Shown here: piece after piece, positions 45,509 to 57,035 of the stretch
Layout: each line of letters begins with the position of its first letter
How positions within the stretch are numbered: position 1 is the first letter of the stretch
Source of the DNA: Phallus indusiatus
Lineage: Eukaryota > Basidiomycota > Agaricomycetes > Phallales > Phallaceae
Direction of reading: 5' to 3'
Assembly (NCBI GenBank): GCA_027605045.1
Contig: JAQFWX010000002.1
Span: 744,001-808,000 of the forward strand
Length of the DNA: 64,000 bases
The notes under the pieces: model-generated
Database searches by the model: none
Told to the model about the DNA's origin: nothing
The model's input: only the letters and a program-made list of their open reading frames with translations
Position numbers and translations under genes: made by a program

Positions 45509-46884
45509 ATGAACTACCCTATCCCTCAAAATTATCAGGAGCGCTTCCCATTCGATCTACATGCTTGGGAGCTAGTCTGGAGGGACAATTACTACTTCTT
45601 GCTTCAGCGAGGGTATCAGCTCAGGCCCCGATACAAACCGGGGTGGCAAGGCTCTTGGTTGACGAACGGAAAGCCTCTTCGGGAGTGTGAAGATAGTCGT
45701 ATCCCCAATGTGCTTGCTTTTATTGTTTATATATTATAACGCTTGCTGACTGTGGTTAGCACAAACCCGTTTTGGATGCAGTCCGAATTCAGGACGGTCT
45801 CAGAGTCGCGCTCAAGCTTGTTGATACCTACAGAGAAGAAATACCATTAGCCGTCTACTTCTCGTCGAAGGCTCGTCGGTTAGATCCTCGAAACCACTGT
45901 GTTCCGTTATTGGACATTATTCCGATGGCACACAACGATATGTACGCTTTTATTGTCATGCCTCTGTTGCTGCCGTTCCATCGTCCATCTTTTGAGCGGA
46001 AAATCGAATGTCTAGAGGCGTTTCACCAAATGCTCGAAGTAATATCGTTCATTTTACTCAATTTATCAACTTAAATAAAACGTTGCTAGGGGTTAGAATT
46101 CATACACGAACATAATATAGCTCACAGGTGCGCCGTTTTTTTTTAAAAAAAAATGCAATCATCGCTAAGTCAACTGCGTAGAGATGCTTGTTTTCTCAAT
46201 TTTCTCATGGATGCTACCAAATTGACACCCAAGGGATTTCATCACTGTCATCGCTTCTCCAACGCTGACGGAGTAACTCGTCTTGTCCATAAATCTCGAA
46301 GGGCTGTGGGTCCTATGAAATACTATTGGATCGATTTTGGACTTTCATATCGATTTCGTAGCTTCGAAGAACGACATTGGTTAGTTGGTATTGTTGGACA
46401 AGAAAAAAATGTTCCAGAAATGTCGTTGACAGTACCTTATGATCCATTCAAGATGGATATATTCCAAGTCGGTATGGCTATCAAACGCGCTTGCGAGGTG
46501 AGTGAGATAATTTTTTCCTTGCCAGTACTCATCTAATATTTGGTTAGGAGTATGATGGACTAGACTTCATGAAGCCTTTCATCGCCTATCTCACTCAGGA
46601 GGATCCACAGTTACGACCATCTGCCTCGGAAGCACTACGGGAATTTGAACGACTTGAAAAAACACTGAGTCACGGAAAGTTGAACGGGATGGTAATAGAT
46701 CATATATATGGTACTGAGTCTCAAAAACAAAGCCGACTGAGAAGGAAAAGGATATCTGCTTGGTGAGTGGGGTATGAATCTTCCCAGACGCAAGATTTAA
46801 AAAAAATTTAACAGGAGAAAGCGCAAGTTGGCAAATCTCCCCAAATTGTTCAATGGTCAATCAGCGGAAAAATCATTGGTGTAG
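45509..46884 (+). CDS. Fungal kinase-like protein, copy B
   Basis: CDS join(45509..45709, 45760..46038, 46090..46127, 46182..46497, 46548..46762, 46815..46884), 372 aa. Exons 2, 3, 4 and 6 have exactly the same lengths as in copy A (279, 38, 316, 70 nt). Motifs are the same: LVWRDNYYFLLQRGYQLRPR, YKPGWQGSWLTNGK, RVALKLV (Lys), YAFIVMPLL, IAHRDACFLNF, YYWIDFGLSYR and DPQLRPSASEA. HRD, the following Asn and DFG are present, so catalysis is possible. Protein identity to copy A is high throughout, including the basic C-terminus (RLRRKRISAWRKRK). All introns are GT-AG. A related family of fungal-specific kinase-like genes is common in Agaricomycetes; the substrate is unknown. Confidence 0.82.
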
Positions 46885-48898
46885 TCGTTATTCTTTTTTC
46901 TTATCCACTTGCGTTGAATATGTTCTCTATATCGCTGTGGTTAACATATACCCCGATACTGGGAAAAATGGATTGTACATATTTGTCATTCCTCCTTTTT
47001 TTTCTAAATTATGCCGTGTGTTAAAATAATTATAATTTAGATACATGTTCTACCTTTAACGTTTTAACGGTTCGCAAGGGGAGTAAGTCCACAATTCTTG
47101 ATATGAGTGCACGATCTCAGGCTTAACTCGAAGAATCATGTTAATTCACATACCACGTGTAGACAACTCCCACTTAAACAACAAGGAGAAAGTTTTTTAA
47201 GTAAGTCGTTTATGAAATGTTTTTGTCCAAATCGAATTAGTCCTTTCGCTTATCTGTGATGTCAAACTGCCAGGGCTACCATGTCCCGAAATGATTTGTG
47301 AGAAAGAATGAAGCTCCTCAGAAAACGTTTTCAGATTCCCATACATTTCGGGGAAAACCAGGGAAAACCGGATCTTCTTTGTTGTTGACCCAACTCTTCA
47401 TCACGTGTTGCATTGCATTTTACTGATTGTCCATTAAGGGCGTTGCAAGGGTCGATAATTAAACGGGCACTTGCGCTTTCTCACCGTTTCTTAATATGAC
47501 ATCTGCATAGCCCCTTTGAATTCGAGCAGTTTTCCCGTTCTGAAATCATTTCGTTATGTCAAACCTGGGGAGGAATCGATCCCTGGCCGCCCAGGATAAA
47601 GTATCCTCCAATGCTTATCTTCCTTGCAATCGGCCGCCCAGAAGTTGCATCGATCGTTCAACTGATTTTGATTGCCTTTCCTAGTAAGTATTTATAGATA
47701 GCATCGGTACCGCACTAGATATGACTGGGTGTCGGCTGGACAATGATTCGGATATGTAATGCAAACCTTGGACGTTAATTTCCCAAATGGACTCGAAGAT
47801 GCTCTTGTCTCTTATACAAACACAATGCGAATGTCGGACCCTTTGAACATCGAGATTGTCTATATTCGCTCATTTTTGTCAAGAAGCGGCCTTTAACAAG
47901 ACAAAATTATAATGACCTCCTTAGTAGCAGTGCATTGCAAAGGCCGTCCGTTCATGCTCATTGCGAGAAAGCCCCCCCTTTCCCCTGAGAGTTTGGCCAA
48001 TCTGTTAAGCAATCTCATGACGCTTCTAATTGTCCCTGAAAGATCCTGAACTCACGCAGAAATGCCATAAAAATTGCAAATTACCGACAAGAGTTCCGTT
48101 AATTAGCCATCACTTAGCTGTGGCGCATGCTAGTACAATATGACCTCTTCCTTCAGAACTTGATCCAAGTTGAAAAAGGCGTAACATCTTTGGAAAGGTA
48201 TAACTCCGAGCAATTATCACACTTAAACCTTTCCGGCAGTAATGTCCCAAGCTCCCAGGGCCAAGGGTCCAGCGAGCTCTGGACACAAAGCATAGTCGGA
48301 AAGGGCGAACAATACGGTCAAAACTCGTGGTAACCCTGCATATCTCACCGGTATTCCATAAGTCTTCAAGTCAGCTCTAAGCGCGCGGTTATTATCCAAG
48401 ATTTAGTGGCATTAGCAAACAAGCACTGTCTTGATGACTTGAAGGTTGAATATGTAAAAAAATATCCCTATTGCAACGTGACTTTTGAAGTAGAAATACA
48501 CAAATGCTAATTCAAGTTAACTAGAGTCCCTGTGTAGATTGAGAATCAGCACTTACTATGAGCCTTGCCACCGTGTAACATAAATAGCTTGGCTCAACAT
48601 CCAGCATCATGTTCATAAATATGTAAACTATACGTATTGCAGCGTCATGAACGTCTAGATCTGATCATTATTGGTAGTTAGACTGCGCCAAATGGGTGTA
48701 ATCGTGTGCGTGGCGTGCGTTCAGGAAGCTTGCGCTTGTTTCGAGCCAATCGTGGCTCGTCGATGGCAAGGACGAAAGAAGGCACTACCGCATGCCGTCA
48801 GAAGCTGAGATCATAGCCATCTTGCTATACTTTGGGGGGCATATGTATATAGCGACATAGACGTAGCATTGGCGACCCGAACAAGTTGCTACCCCTCG
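46885..48898. other. Gene-poor stretch
   Basis: Two kilobases without a supported gene. It contains a tRNA-like relic (about 47562-47640). The frame at 48127-48333 has no domain. The right end is the promoter of the vWA gene (TATATAGC at 48846). Confidence 0.55.
47562..47640 (-). other. tRNA-like relic (possible SINE)
   Basis: On the minus strand GATAAGCATTGGAGGATAC (A-box/D-arm-like, as in tRNA-Arg GATAAGGCGTC) is followed at tRNA spacing by GGGATCGATTCCTCC (B-box-like). Arms do not pair cleanly, so it is not a working tRNA. The stretch ATCCTGGGCGGC is shared with 20615-20640 (minus). Confidence 0.3.
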
Positions 48899-51178
48899 AT
48901 GATAGTCCCGGCTTCATTCTACTTCTTGATCTTGACGATGATTGTAAATGCTGCAGATGATGGTGAACCTCCTCGCCGCGAGGAATGTCATGGATTTGTC
49001 GTTGCTATTGTTCTTGCCGCTGGTATGTTTATAGCTCGCCTCCAGATATAGAGAGAGATACAAGTTGTTTACTACCTCATCAAAGTTTTAGGGTTCTTAC
49101 TGGGCCTTGCAATTATGGGATTCATAATTTTGGTTCTACGCAGCAGACGAAGTAGTCAAGGCACGGAGATTTCTAACCAACTCGAAGTGGCAGTAGAGTC
49201 CGTAAAGGACTTGCAGAGAGACGATCATACTAGAAGATCGCAGATCGGTACAGGTATCGAGCTCCACGCCGGAGAAACTGTTAGATCGGTTAGATTTCTA
49301 GTCCAGAATTTACCTATGACTTACATCAAATATGTATATGTCAGATTGGCGTCGTCTTCGAGGGTGCCGGTGATGTCCCAGGTGTTCCCAGTGGTGAAGA
49401 GAATGCCACAGCTCGCTCTGTAGTTAAAGGCGTGAGTCTCTTTGGCCATGAATTCATGTGCATGGTCGGTGATGAGCACTTAGGCGAATACCAGTGCAAA
49501 ACCTCCGCCCATTTGCAAACAAACTGTCGAAGGGATTCCGAAGGTTACCAGGGTATGCGCAATATAGTCTATGTTTTTGAGTAGACCCTCACTTGAGCTT
49601 CCATCTTAGTTATTTACGGAAGGTCGAGTTTCTCCTAGGGTACCTCAGGCTTTGCCAACACCTTCTTTACCGACCGCCCAATCTTCTCTGCTGAATACCG
49701 ACTCCCAAGCTCAACTCCAATCCCGCTTTCAGCCCATTTCAGCCCCGACCCAAGACTGTCAAGATTCTTTTCTGGCATCACATCCCTGTGTATGCGGGAA
49801 CAGAGACGTTGGCCAATTTGTTTATTATCCACTTGTATCCACTGCGCCGTTTTGCAGGGTGTGTCAAAGGAGAATTGAAGGTGTGCTGAAAGTCAGGACG
49901 CAAGATACAGGCATTGCTTGTGATTTGCCTCCTCGGAAGGAGCTGAAAGATATGGCTCAACAAACCGATGCTCGAGTGGATTCACAATCTTTCATTTTTA
50001 ACTCTGCTGCGCTGCAACAATACGAACACAGTGTGCCGACCATATCCAACCCTTGCGAACAACCGCTTCAGTGCGCAAATTTCATTGATTCTGACTGTGT
50101 TGATTCAATGGCAATAAACAGTCGAGATGTTTGCCCGTCGAACCATCCGGATGACAGGATGTCTATATATATGTCAGACCCTTTGACACAAATTCAGATT
50201 GACAGGGAGGAAGTTCCGCAGAACATGAGGTTATCAGAGCCTACGATGGCATACGAATTTGAGGCCGTCTCCGTTGACCCACCCGCTCCCGCCCTGACAA
50301 CTACCTCCGAATTCCGGTCCCACCTTGATACTTATGTGTCAACAACAGGATTGGAAATGTTCTACACAGCCAGCATGAATACTGATTCTAACAATTACTC
50401 GCTCGTCAGCCTATTAAGCAACTCCCGCCCGCGTCCGGGTCCGGCCTACCTGCATACTATCGCCCAAAACGCCGCGGCCCTCCGCTTCGACCTTACAACC
50501 TCCCTCGGAACCCCACAAAATATTCGTCGGCTCACAAGACTGAGCCTATACCATCCTGTCATTTTCTGTGACGATTCAAATTCGATGGCAGGAAAACCTT
50601 TTGAGCTGCAGCGCCAGCTGGTTTTGCGAATCGTAAACGTCGCGACGAAGATTGTTCCGCCCAGATACGGCGTCGATTTATACTTTATAAACAGCGGATC
50701 TTTTTATAACTTGAATGCTAAACAAATAGAAAACGCGCTTAAGACTGTCCTGCCTTGCGGTTGGACTCCAATTGGGACTAACCTACGCAGTAAAATTTTG
50801 CAGCCATTGGTGTATGACGTGATCAATCGCGGGCAAGGTCTGGACAGACCTTTACTCATTTGCATCGTCACCGATGGCTGTCCCACAGAAGCAAAAGGAA
50901 CATTCAAGGATGCGATAGTTGAATGTCGTCGTTTTCTTCAAAACACAGGGTATAAGTCGACCGCGGTGAGATTTAGTATCTCTCAACTTGGAATGGATCC
51001 GCAAGCCGCTTGGTTTCTAGACATACTCAGGAGCGACAGAGAGATTGAAGATATGATTAGAGTGACTACGGATAGGGTGGATGAGAAGTATGAAGAATTG
51101 CGAGGAAACGAGCGTGAATTGGAGACATGGTTATTAAAGGTTCTGACCAATCCGATTATGGAGATGGGAAGTTTTTGA
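48899..51178 (+). CDS. Membrane-anchored vWA-domain protein
   Basis: CDS join(48899..49022, 49092..49279, 49345..49431, 49484..49552, 49610..51178), 678 aa. The N-terminus looks like a signal peptide (IVPASFYFLILTMIVNAA). A short acidic spacer and a strong TM follow (FVVAIVLAAGFLLGLAIMGF, continuing IILVL, about 39-63), then RSRRSS, so the bulk should be cytosolic. A Cys-rich segment (CVCGNRDVGQF, then FCRVCQRR) at about 217-245 may bind zinc. The vWA domain spans about 470-650 with all MIDAS elements: CDDSNSMAG (DxSxS, about 477), GWTPIGTNLRS (Thr) and ICIVTDGCPTE (Asp). It is therefore predicted to bind a metal and a partner protein. Such vWA proteins are frequent in Agaricomycetes; I do not know one with this N-terminal anchor. 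Confidence 0.72.
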
Positions 51179-51531
51179 GGTCCTATCTGCCGGTCAAGGA
51201 GTGGTCGAGATTCAGTTGCACAAATAAACAGCTTACTTTCTTGCTCGCTTGCACTTGTACTTGTACTATTGTATGCTAGTCGAACCATTCCCTGGTTTAA
51301 ACCCGAAGTATTGAAACTTCACAAGGTGAAGTACCGCCGAGAAAGATGTTGGGCTGTTCTCAAGCACAAATTGGAAATAAGTTCTATGCATGCGACAAGG
51401 AGAAAGAAAATGGGACGACGTGAGTCTAATGTTGTACTACATCAGCAGGTTCCACCGTGACCGAAAACGCGGGTCGTCGTTTACGGTAAAGAAAGCCGTG
51501 GGAAAGCTATTTGGAATTCTCCTATGACACC
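51179..51531 (+). other. Short intergenic
   Basis: 3' flank of the vWA gene and promoter of the next gene; no coding frame supported. Confidence 0.5.
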
Positions 51532-53702
51532 ATGGTCTCCACAACTCATGCTCCGAGAAATCTAGACGAGTTGAAAACACTTTTATCCACAGATTTCAAG
51601 GTCAAAGTCGCAGGTATGCTTCGATATCATGAGCTTATATATTACTTACTCCCTATGTAGGAATCGATGGTATGTGTATTGTTTACGAAATGACATCAAC
51701 CATTTACAACCTAATTAATAGTGGATGGTGTTCTGCGAGGCAAATATATGGCACGTTCTTTCAGTATCTCAGCGATTAAAGACTTCATTGCGAATTGCGA
51801 AAATTGTAGTCCAAAGAGAAGTTTATCAGTGCAGCGACTAACTCAGCTGGATTCGGTTTCTGCAGCGTTATTTTTGGCTGGGACATTCACGACCAAGTTT
51901 ATTCCCGCGAGTTACTGATATCGAACAAAGAGAATGGTTATCGAGATGTATTAGCTGTCGTAGATCTCTCGACATATCGCCGTATACCATGGGAAAACAA
52001 CGTTCCCTTCTTCCTGGTTTCTTTCTTCGACTTTGAAACTAAAGAACCATTATCCGTATGTCCCCGTAATGTTATCATTAGAGCTACCACGTTGGCGGAG
52101 AAGGAAGGTTGGCGTTGTATGGCTGGAGTTGAGTATGAGGTGCGTTCTGCATTGCTAGAAAGCTATTCATAAACTAAGTCCATTCTCTCAGTACTTTCAA
52201 TTCAAAGGTTAATCGCCTGTCTTTGGAATCAAACTTCTCTAATAATCACACAGAAACTCCTCATTCCATTGCTGAGAAAAAGTCTTCGAATTTAGAACCA
52301 CTGACCCCAGGAAGTACGTTTTTTTAGTTGTCCCTTCTTTTTTTGTTGAGCTTATACGCCCTTGATAGTGCATGGTTACTCTTTACTTCGCACGCAATTA
52401 AACCAAGATTACTTCAATGCCATCTTTGATCAGAGCTTGCAATTCGGTGTGGATATCGAAGGTCATCGTACGTGTCATTACCAATTGAGATTGATTGGAC
52501 TATCTTGACGCTATTGCAAGATACTGAAACTGGACCGGGAGTTTACGAGACCGCTTTAGCTTACACGGACGCTTTAAGAATGGCTGACAATGCAATCTTG
52601 TTCAAATTCGTAGCCAAGTCTGTAGGCATGCGACACCAGATTATCCCAAGTTTTATGGCAAAGCCATGGGGCAGCGTAGGTTATTCAATACGGCGTTTGA
52701 GACTGGTTCTAATATCCCAACGAAGTTACCAGGATGCAGTGGGTTCGTATTCACGTTGTTTTTGAAAGCGTCAGTACTGAGATGCTTACAAGACACATCC
52801 ACGTGTCATTGCGTACGACCGATGGAAAGAATCTCTTCGCTGTAAAGGATTCGGAATTGAAGACGGGAAGAGCCAATGCGGCCAACTCCGACACGAAGTT
52901 TATCAGCAAACAAGCCGAACAGTTCCTGGCGGGTGTTCTAGCTGGACTTCCTGATGGTGGGTAACGCAGATATGAACCATCTATGGTATTTCTGACCTTA
53001 CATACAGTTATGCCGATGGTTAGTTCATGCAAGATCTTTCTTAAACCTTACTCTTCACAACTGCTTGCTAGTTGGTTCCAACGATAAATGGGTATAAACG
53101 ACTCGTAGGCGGAGAGGTAATCATTTTCCATTTGAGCTCAGAGCTCGAGCTAACTAGTTGAAAGTCCTTCTGGGCACCTAACTCCGTGACTTACGGATAT
53201 GACTCGCGCGCCGTATCCGTCCGTATAATCTCTCCACCTTCCTGTCCACCCTCCGCAACGCGGTTTGAGATTCGCATCACCGGTGCCGACATGTTAGCTA
53301 AACCCTACAAAGATTTCTGCTCTTTAGAATTTCAAATGACATTTTTCTTTCAGGAACCCGTATTTTGCTCTTGCGACGGTATTTCTCCTAGGACTACGCG
53401 GTATCAAACGACAAATGGTTCTCACTACTCCGCCCGTATCGCAGCTAGGCGATGAAAAAAGCAAGATTACCAAACTTAGCACTTCCTTAGAAGAGGCAAC
53501 CATCAATATGATGAAACCCGACAGCATTGCAAGAGAAATATTAGGTGACGCGTTCGTAGATCATTTCGGTGGAACGAGAGAACATGAAGTAAGACTATGG
53601 AAGGAAGCCGTCACTAATTGGGAAGGTAGGTTGTACCAGCTTCCGTCATTAATTTGATACTAACCTTGTGTTACAGTTGAACGTTATCTGGAATTGGTTT
53701 AG
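51532..53702 (+). CDS. Glutamine-synthetase-fold ligase (type I / FluG-lengsin-like)
   Basis: CDS join(51532..51613, 51661..51669, 51722..51805, 51847..52139, 52192..52207, 52254..52313, 52369..52467, 52521..52675, 52726..52742, 52793..52956, 53008..53018, 53072..53116, 53165..53292, 53354..53625, 53677..53702), 486 aa in 15 exons, phase-consistent throughout. GS landmarks: GIDVDGVLRGKY, GFGFCSVIFGWDIHD, MAGVEYEYFQF, TETGPGVYETALAY, RHQIIPSFMAKPW, GCSGHIHVSLR, FLAGVLAGLPD, NGYKRLVGGESFWAPNS, RFEIRITGADMNPYFALA. It probably condenses an amine with a glutamate-like acid using ATP. Substrates of this fungal subgroup are mostly unknown (FluG makes a sporulation signal in Aspergillus). Exons 2, 5, 9 and 11 are only 9, 16, 17 and 11 nt. 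Confidence 0.88.
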
Positions 53703-53890
53703 GATGAAGATTCCCTGCATCACGACCTGCCTAATTTATATTTAACGGAACATCATTAATCGTGGCTTTGTATATGTACACATGTCCTTGACGTAGCAAA
53801 CATTATCAAATTTCGTTAACCAAGTGAAAAAAGTTTATAAGTAGTTCAATAAATCAATAATCGTGAGAACATTACTGTCGTAAGAAGGTA

Positions 53891-55543
53891 TTAAGTTCGT
53901 GTCCGTGGGGAGATTCTACTTGCATGGAGATCAACTATGTCGAAGAAGACGCTGCATCCGAAAGCGATACAAAGAAAACATGAGCACGCAATGGCGATAT
54001 TGTAGGAAGTACACCTTGGGGAAAATGTTGAGACCACTGTTTTTCCAAAAGAATAAACACATACCATCCGTCAAACTGTCCAGGGGGACACTTCTTCCCG
54101 AGCAATACATAAACAAAAACAGCACCCCAAACAATTAGACAGAGAATATCCGTAGCGAACAATTTCTTCAAGAATGACCTTGCTCTTTCCCATTGTTTCT
54201 CAAGGGCGAGACCCTCAAAGACTGTCCGTCGTCTTGCTCGACTCTGCTGCGTTCGTGATGTTGAAGCATGCGAACTGGTTAAATCGTCTTCTCCGTCCAA
54301 TCCGTCGCGATTGTCTCCTTGTTGAAGCATCCTAGGGTCAATGATTAGGTTGATATGAACGTCCCCTTGTTGACTTCCTTGGCCTTTCTTGGGTTTCTTC
54401 TTCTTCTGTTGTCCGGTATAGCCCTGAACGGGTAATACGAACATACCATTACCGGCTGGATCAAGCGGGTCGATCTTGTTTCGTTTTCCGCAACAAGGGC
54501 GCAATGCGAATAAATAGACGGAGAGGCAAAAGCTTAGAATGAAAGCGGCATAGAGGATGAATGCAGGGGGAGTGGAAGCTGGCGGCGCCGGTCCTGACTT
54601 GGGTTTGATGAACTGCGTCATTCACGAATTAACAAGTCAGCATTTGACAGTCATGCACGTACAACGCAATATGAAAACATACCAAAGCTCCGTATATTGC
54701 ACTAGTACCGCCTAACAACGCAAATAACGCCTGACTCCATCTCGTTAATGCACGCTTCTTTGGGCCTGGCGTGATCAAATTGCCTTTCGCGTCAACACTA
54801 CCTACATTTGACCCCGTTTTTCGAACAGTTTCCTCCGCACCATTTCCAAAATCTCGCTCAAGCATTCGAATACGTTCCCGTTTAGTAATAGGATCTATAG
54901 CAGAACTAGCGACAGCACCACTATCGAAATTCGTGTCCCATGGGAGACCTGAATGGTTTGATTGTTTGGAACTGCTCCCGGCATGATGTCCGCTTTGAAG
55001 GTTGTTCAAAGAAGGTTTGTCATACCATGCTTGTGAGTACGCTGGAAAATGCGATATGTCCATGTCCAGATCGGCATCTGGGGTTCGAGACGTAGCAAGG
55101 GAATCTCGAGAGGTTGCGAAACGTGCCGCAGCTGAAGGCGAGAGAGGTGCGAGGAATGGAGGTAGACTCTTGGGACTGATAGGATATTGCTTTGGCGACG
55201 GGTATTCGTGACTATAAGCTACGGATGGACTTTGAGGAGGATAAAATGATGGATATTCATCAACTGAGAAAGGTCGACTAATAACTGGTGCGGGTGGGTA
55301 TTCTTCCAATTCTTCAGCGCGAGGACGGGAAGTAGGTGCTTTGAGTCGACCCGAACTGTGAGCAACGTAAGAGTCAGTAACTCGAGGAGGGTACAGAGTA
55401 TTCTCTTTTTGACTGTTTTGAGACCTAGTTGCATAGTCTGCGAGGTCAAAATCGTCCACCCCCGTCTCCCCCGACGGTTCTCGCCGTCGTAGGCCTTCGC
55501 GCAGTAAAGATCGTGGTATATCGTCCGTGTCATCATAATCCAT
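53891..55543 (-). CDS. Conserved multipass membrane protein
   Basis: CDS complement(join(53891..54014, 54065..54612, 54683..55543)), 510 aa. A long disordered N-terminus (about 250 aa, Pro/Ser/Tyr-rich, e.g. YPSFYPPQSPSVAYSHEYPS) is followed by at least four TM segments. These are WSQALFALLGGTSAIYGALV, PAFILYAAFILSFCLSVYLF, LFATDILCLIVWGAVFVYVL and YNIAIACSCFLCIAFGCSVF. Between TM2 and TM3 is a basic/Gln-rich loop (GQQKKKKPKKGQGSQQGDV). The motif CPPGQFDGWCTSYN after TM3 looks conserved in fungi (unverified). The last exon restores a Trp codon split by the intron. Function is unknown; topology suggests a plasma- or endomembrane protein. Confidence 0.75.
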
Positions 55544-55763
55544 GTTCGTATGTTCTTAGATTAAGTCAAATCCGAAAGAATATTATCATGGGCTTGAGGA
55601 GACCATGGCGCCCTGCCTGTCGATTGTTGACCAATTGGAGATCGTGGTTGCAGTAGTTGTGCAAGACGTGATCCGGCGCCTTCTCAGGCTCGGCTCCGAT
55701 AGGGGAGGAACGAATAGTTTCATACGGAGCTAGCTTCAAGATATTTTATAGAGCTTCTTTACT

Positions 55764-56952
55764 TTACAGTTTGTCTAGAACATCGCGGAGCAGCTTTTCC
55801 TTACTCTTTATAGTGTCTTCTTTCAACATGGGACCGTACTTCTTATTAAAGTTCGCCATAGTTTCAGCCGTTTCCTTCTCACATCGTTCCAGTATTTCAG
55901 TTTGTCTCTTTGCTGCAAATGTGTCAATGTCAATGTCAAATGAAGAACAGAGCATAAACCTTACTGATTTGCATAACTTTAGCTTCAAAATCCGTCCAGA
56001 GCTGTTCGCGAGTAGCATAGCATTGTTTCAATTGTCCAAAGATCCGTTTCATTTCAGCCTGCTAACAGTATGAAGAAATTGAAGGAGAAATGAGTAGACT
56101 CCAATACAGACTTGTTTCTCAGCCAGATCATCTTCTAGCTCGGCTTGGAGCTGTTGAGCATTTGTATGTTGTTTCTCGCAAGAAGAGTTGAATATAACAA
56201 TTCCCTTTCTATGTAGAAAAATAATAATAAAGAAATTCGGAAGATATTAAAGAAAAACGATGTTACCCCCTGTCGACGTCTGGGCCACGATCGACGGATA
56301 CATGCGTTTGGCGTATATCATTGAGGGTTTTAAGTATAGAGTTACAGAGGTCCCGCTTGATTTGTATAGCATGGGCTTGAAAGGTAACTGGGAGAGAATT
56401 TTTTCGGGGTAGGGTGCCGTCAGGAGATAAGCGATTTACCTTGTAATTCCTCTAACAGAGCAGCGGTGCGTTCCTCTTCTGTAGCCGAATCACTAGTTCA
56501 TAAGTGTCATTATTATATGAGGCAAAGGTCCCAATGAATCTACAAAGTCAGCACCCCTAGACATTCACTTACGAATCATCATATTGAGCAAGCAAGTTAG
56601 AACTATTCAACCAGTCTTCGTCTCCGTCGTCGCTCGCGCTATCGCTGGATTTGCCTGGAGAAAACAAGCGAGACTCGTTTAAACGCTCCTCAAGGATAAT
56701 AGAGCTCAATTCTTTCTTCTCTTTCCAAGGTAATTTAGAACTTTCAGCGATATTTCCGTGACTTTTTCTCTGGTCTAGAGAAATCATAGGCAAATGACTT
56801 GAGTTCGCTTTAATCCCGGGAGAAATTCAAAGCCCGTCGAACAGACCAGTTAGGACTTTTCTGAAGACATCTTCACTCAAGCTAGAACGAGTTTTTCCCG
56901 TAGATTTAGGAGCCTTTGATTCAGAAGTCGCGAAATGCACCAGACGGCCCAT
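55764..56952 (-). CDS. Coiled-coil protein, head-to-head with UTP21
   Basis: CDS complement(join(55764..55912, 55965..56061, 56112..56208, 56267..56387, 56440..56492, 56573..56807, 56847..56952)), 285 aa in seven exons, phase-consistent. The N-terminus is Ser/Lys-rich (VHFATSESKAPKSTGKTRSS). The middle is acidic (SDSASDDGDEDWLNSSN). The C-terminal half is predicted coiled coil (QLQAELEDDLAEKQAEMKRI, QTEILERCEKETAETMANFN, EDTIKSKEKLLRDVLDKL). The first intron (56808-56846, 39 nt, GTCTGT donor) is short but needed to bypass an in-frame TGA. No family is recognised; composition suggests a nuclear structural or kinetochore-type protein, which is a guess. Confidence 0.65.
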
Positions 56953-57035
56953 CGAGGCAGCAGAAGACGTAGTAATTTTTAGACGCCCGTGTACCTCAGT
57001 ACTTCATGTTACTTTTAGACTCCTAAGTCTATTTG

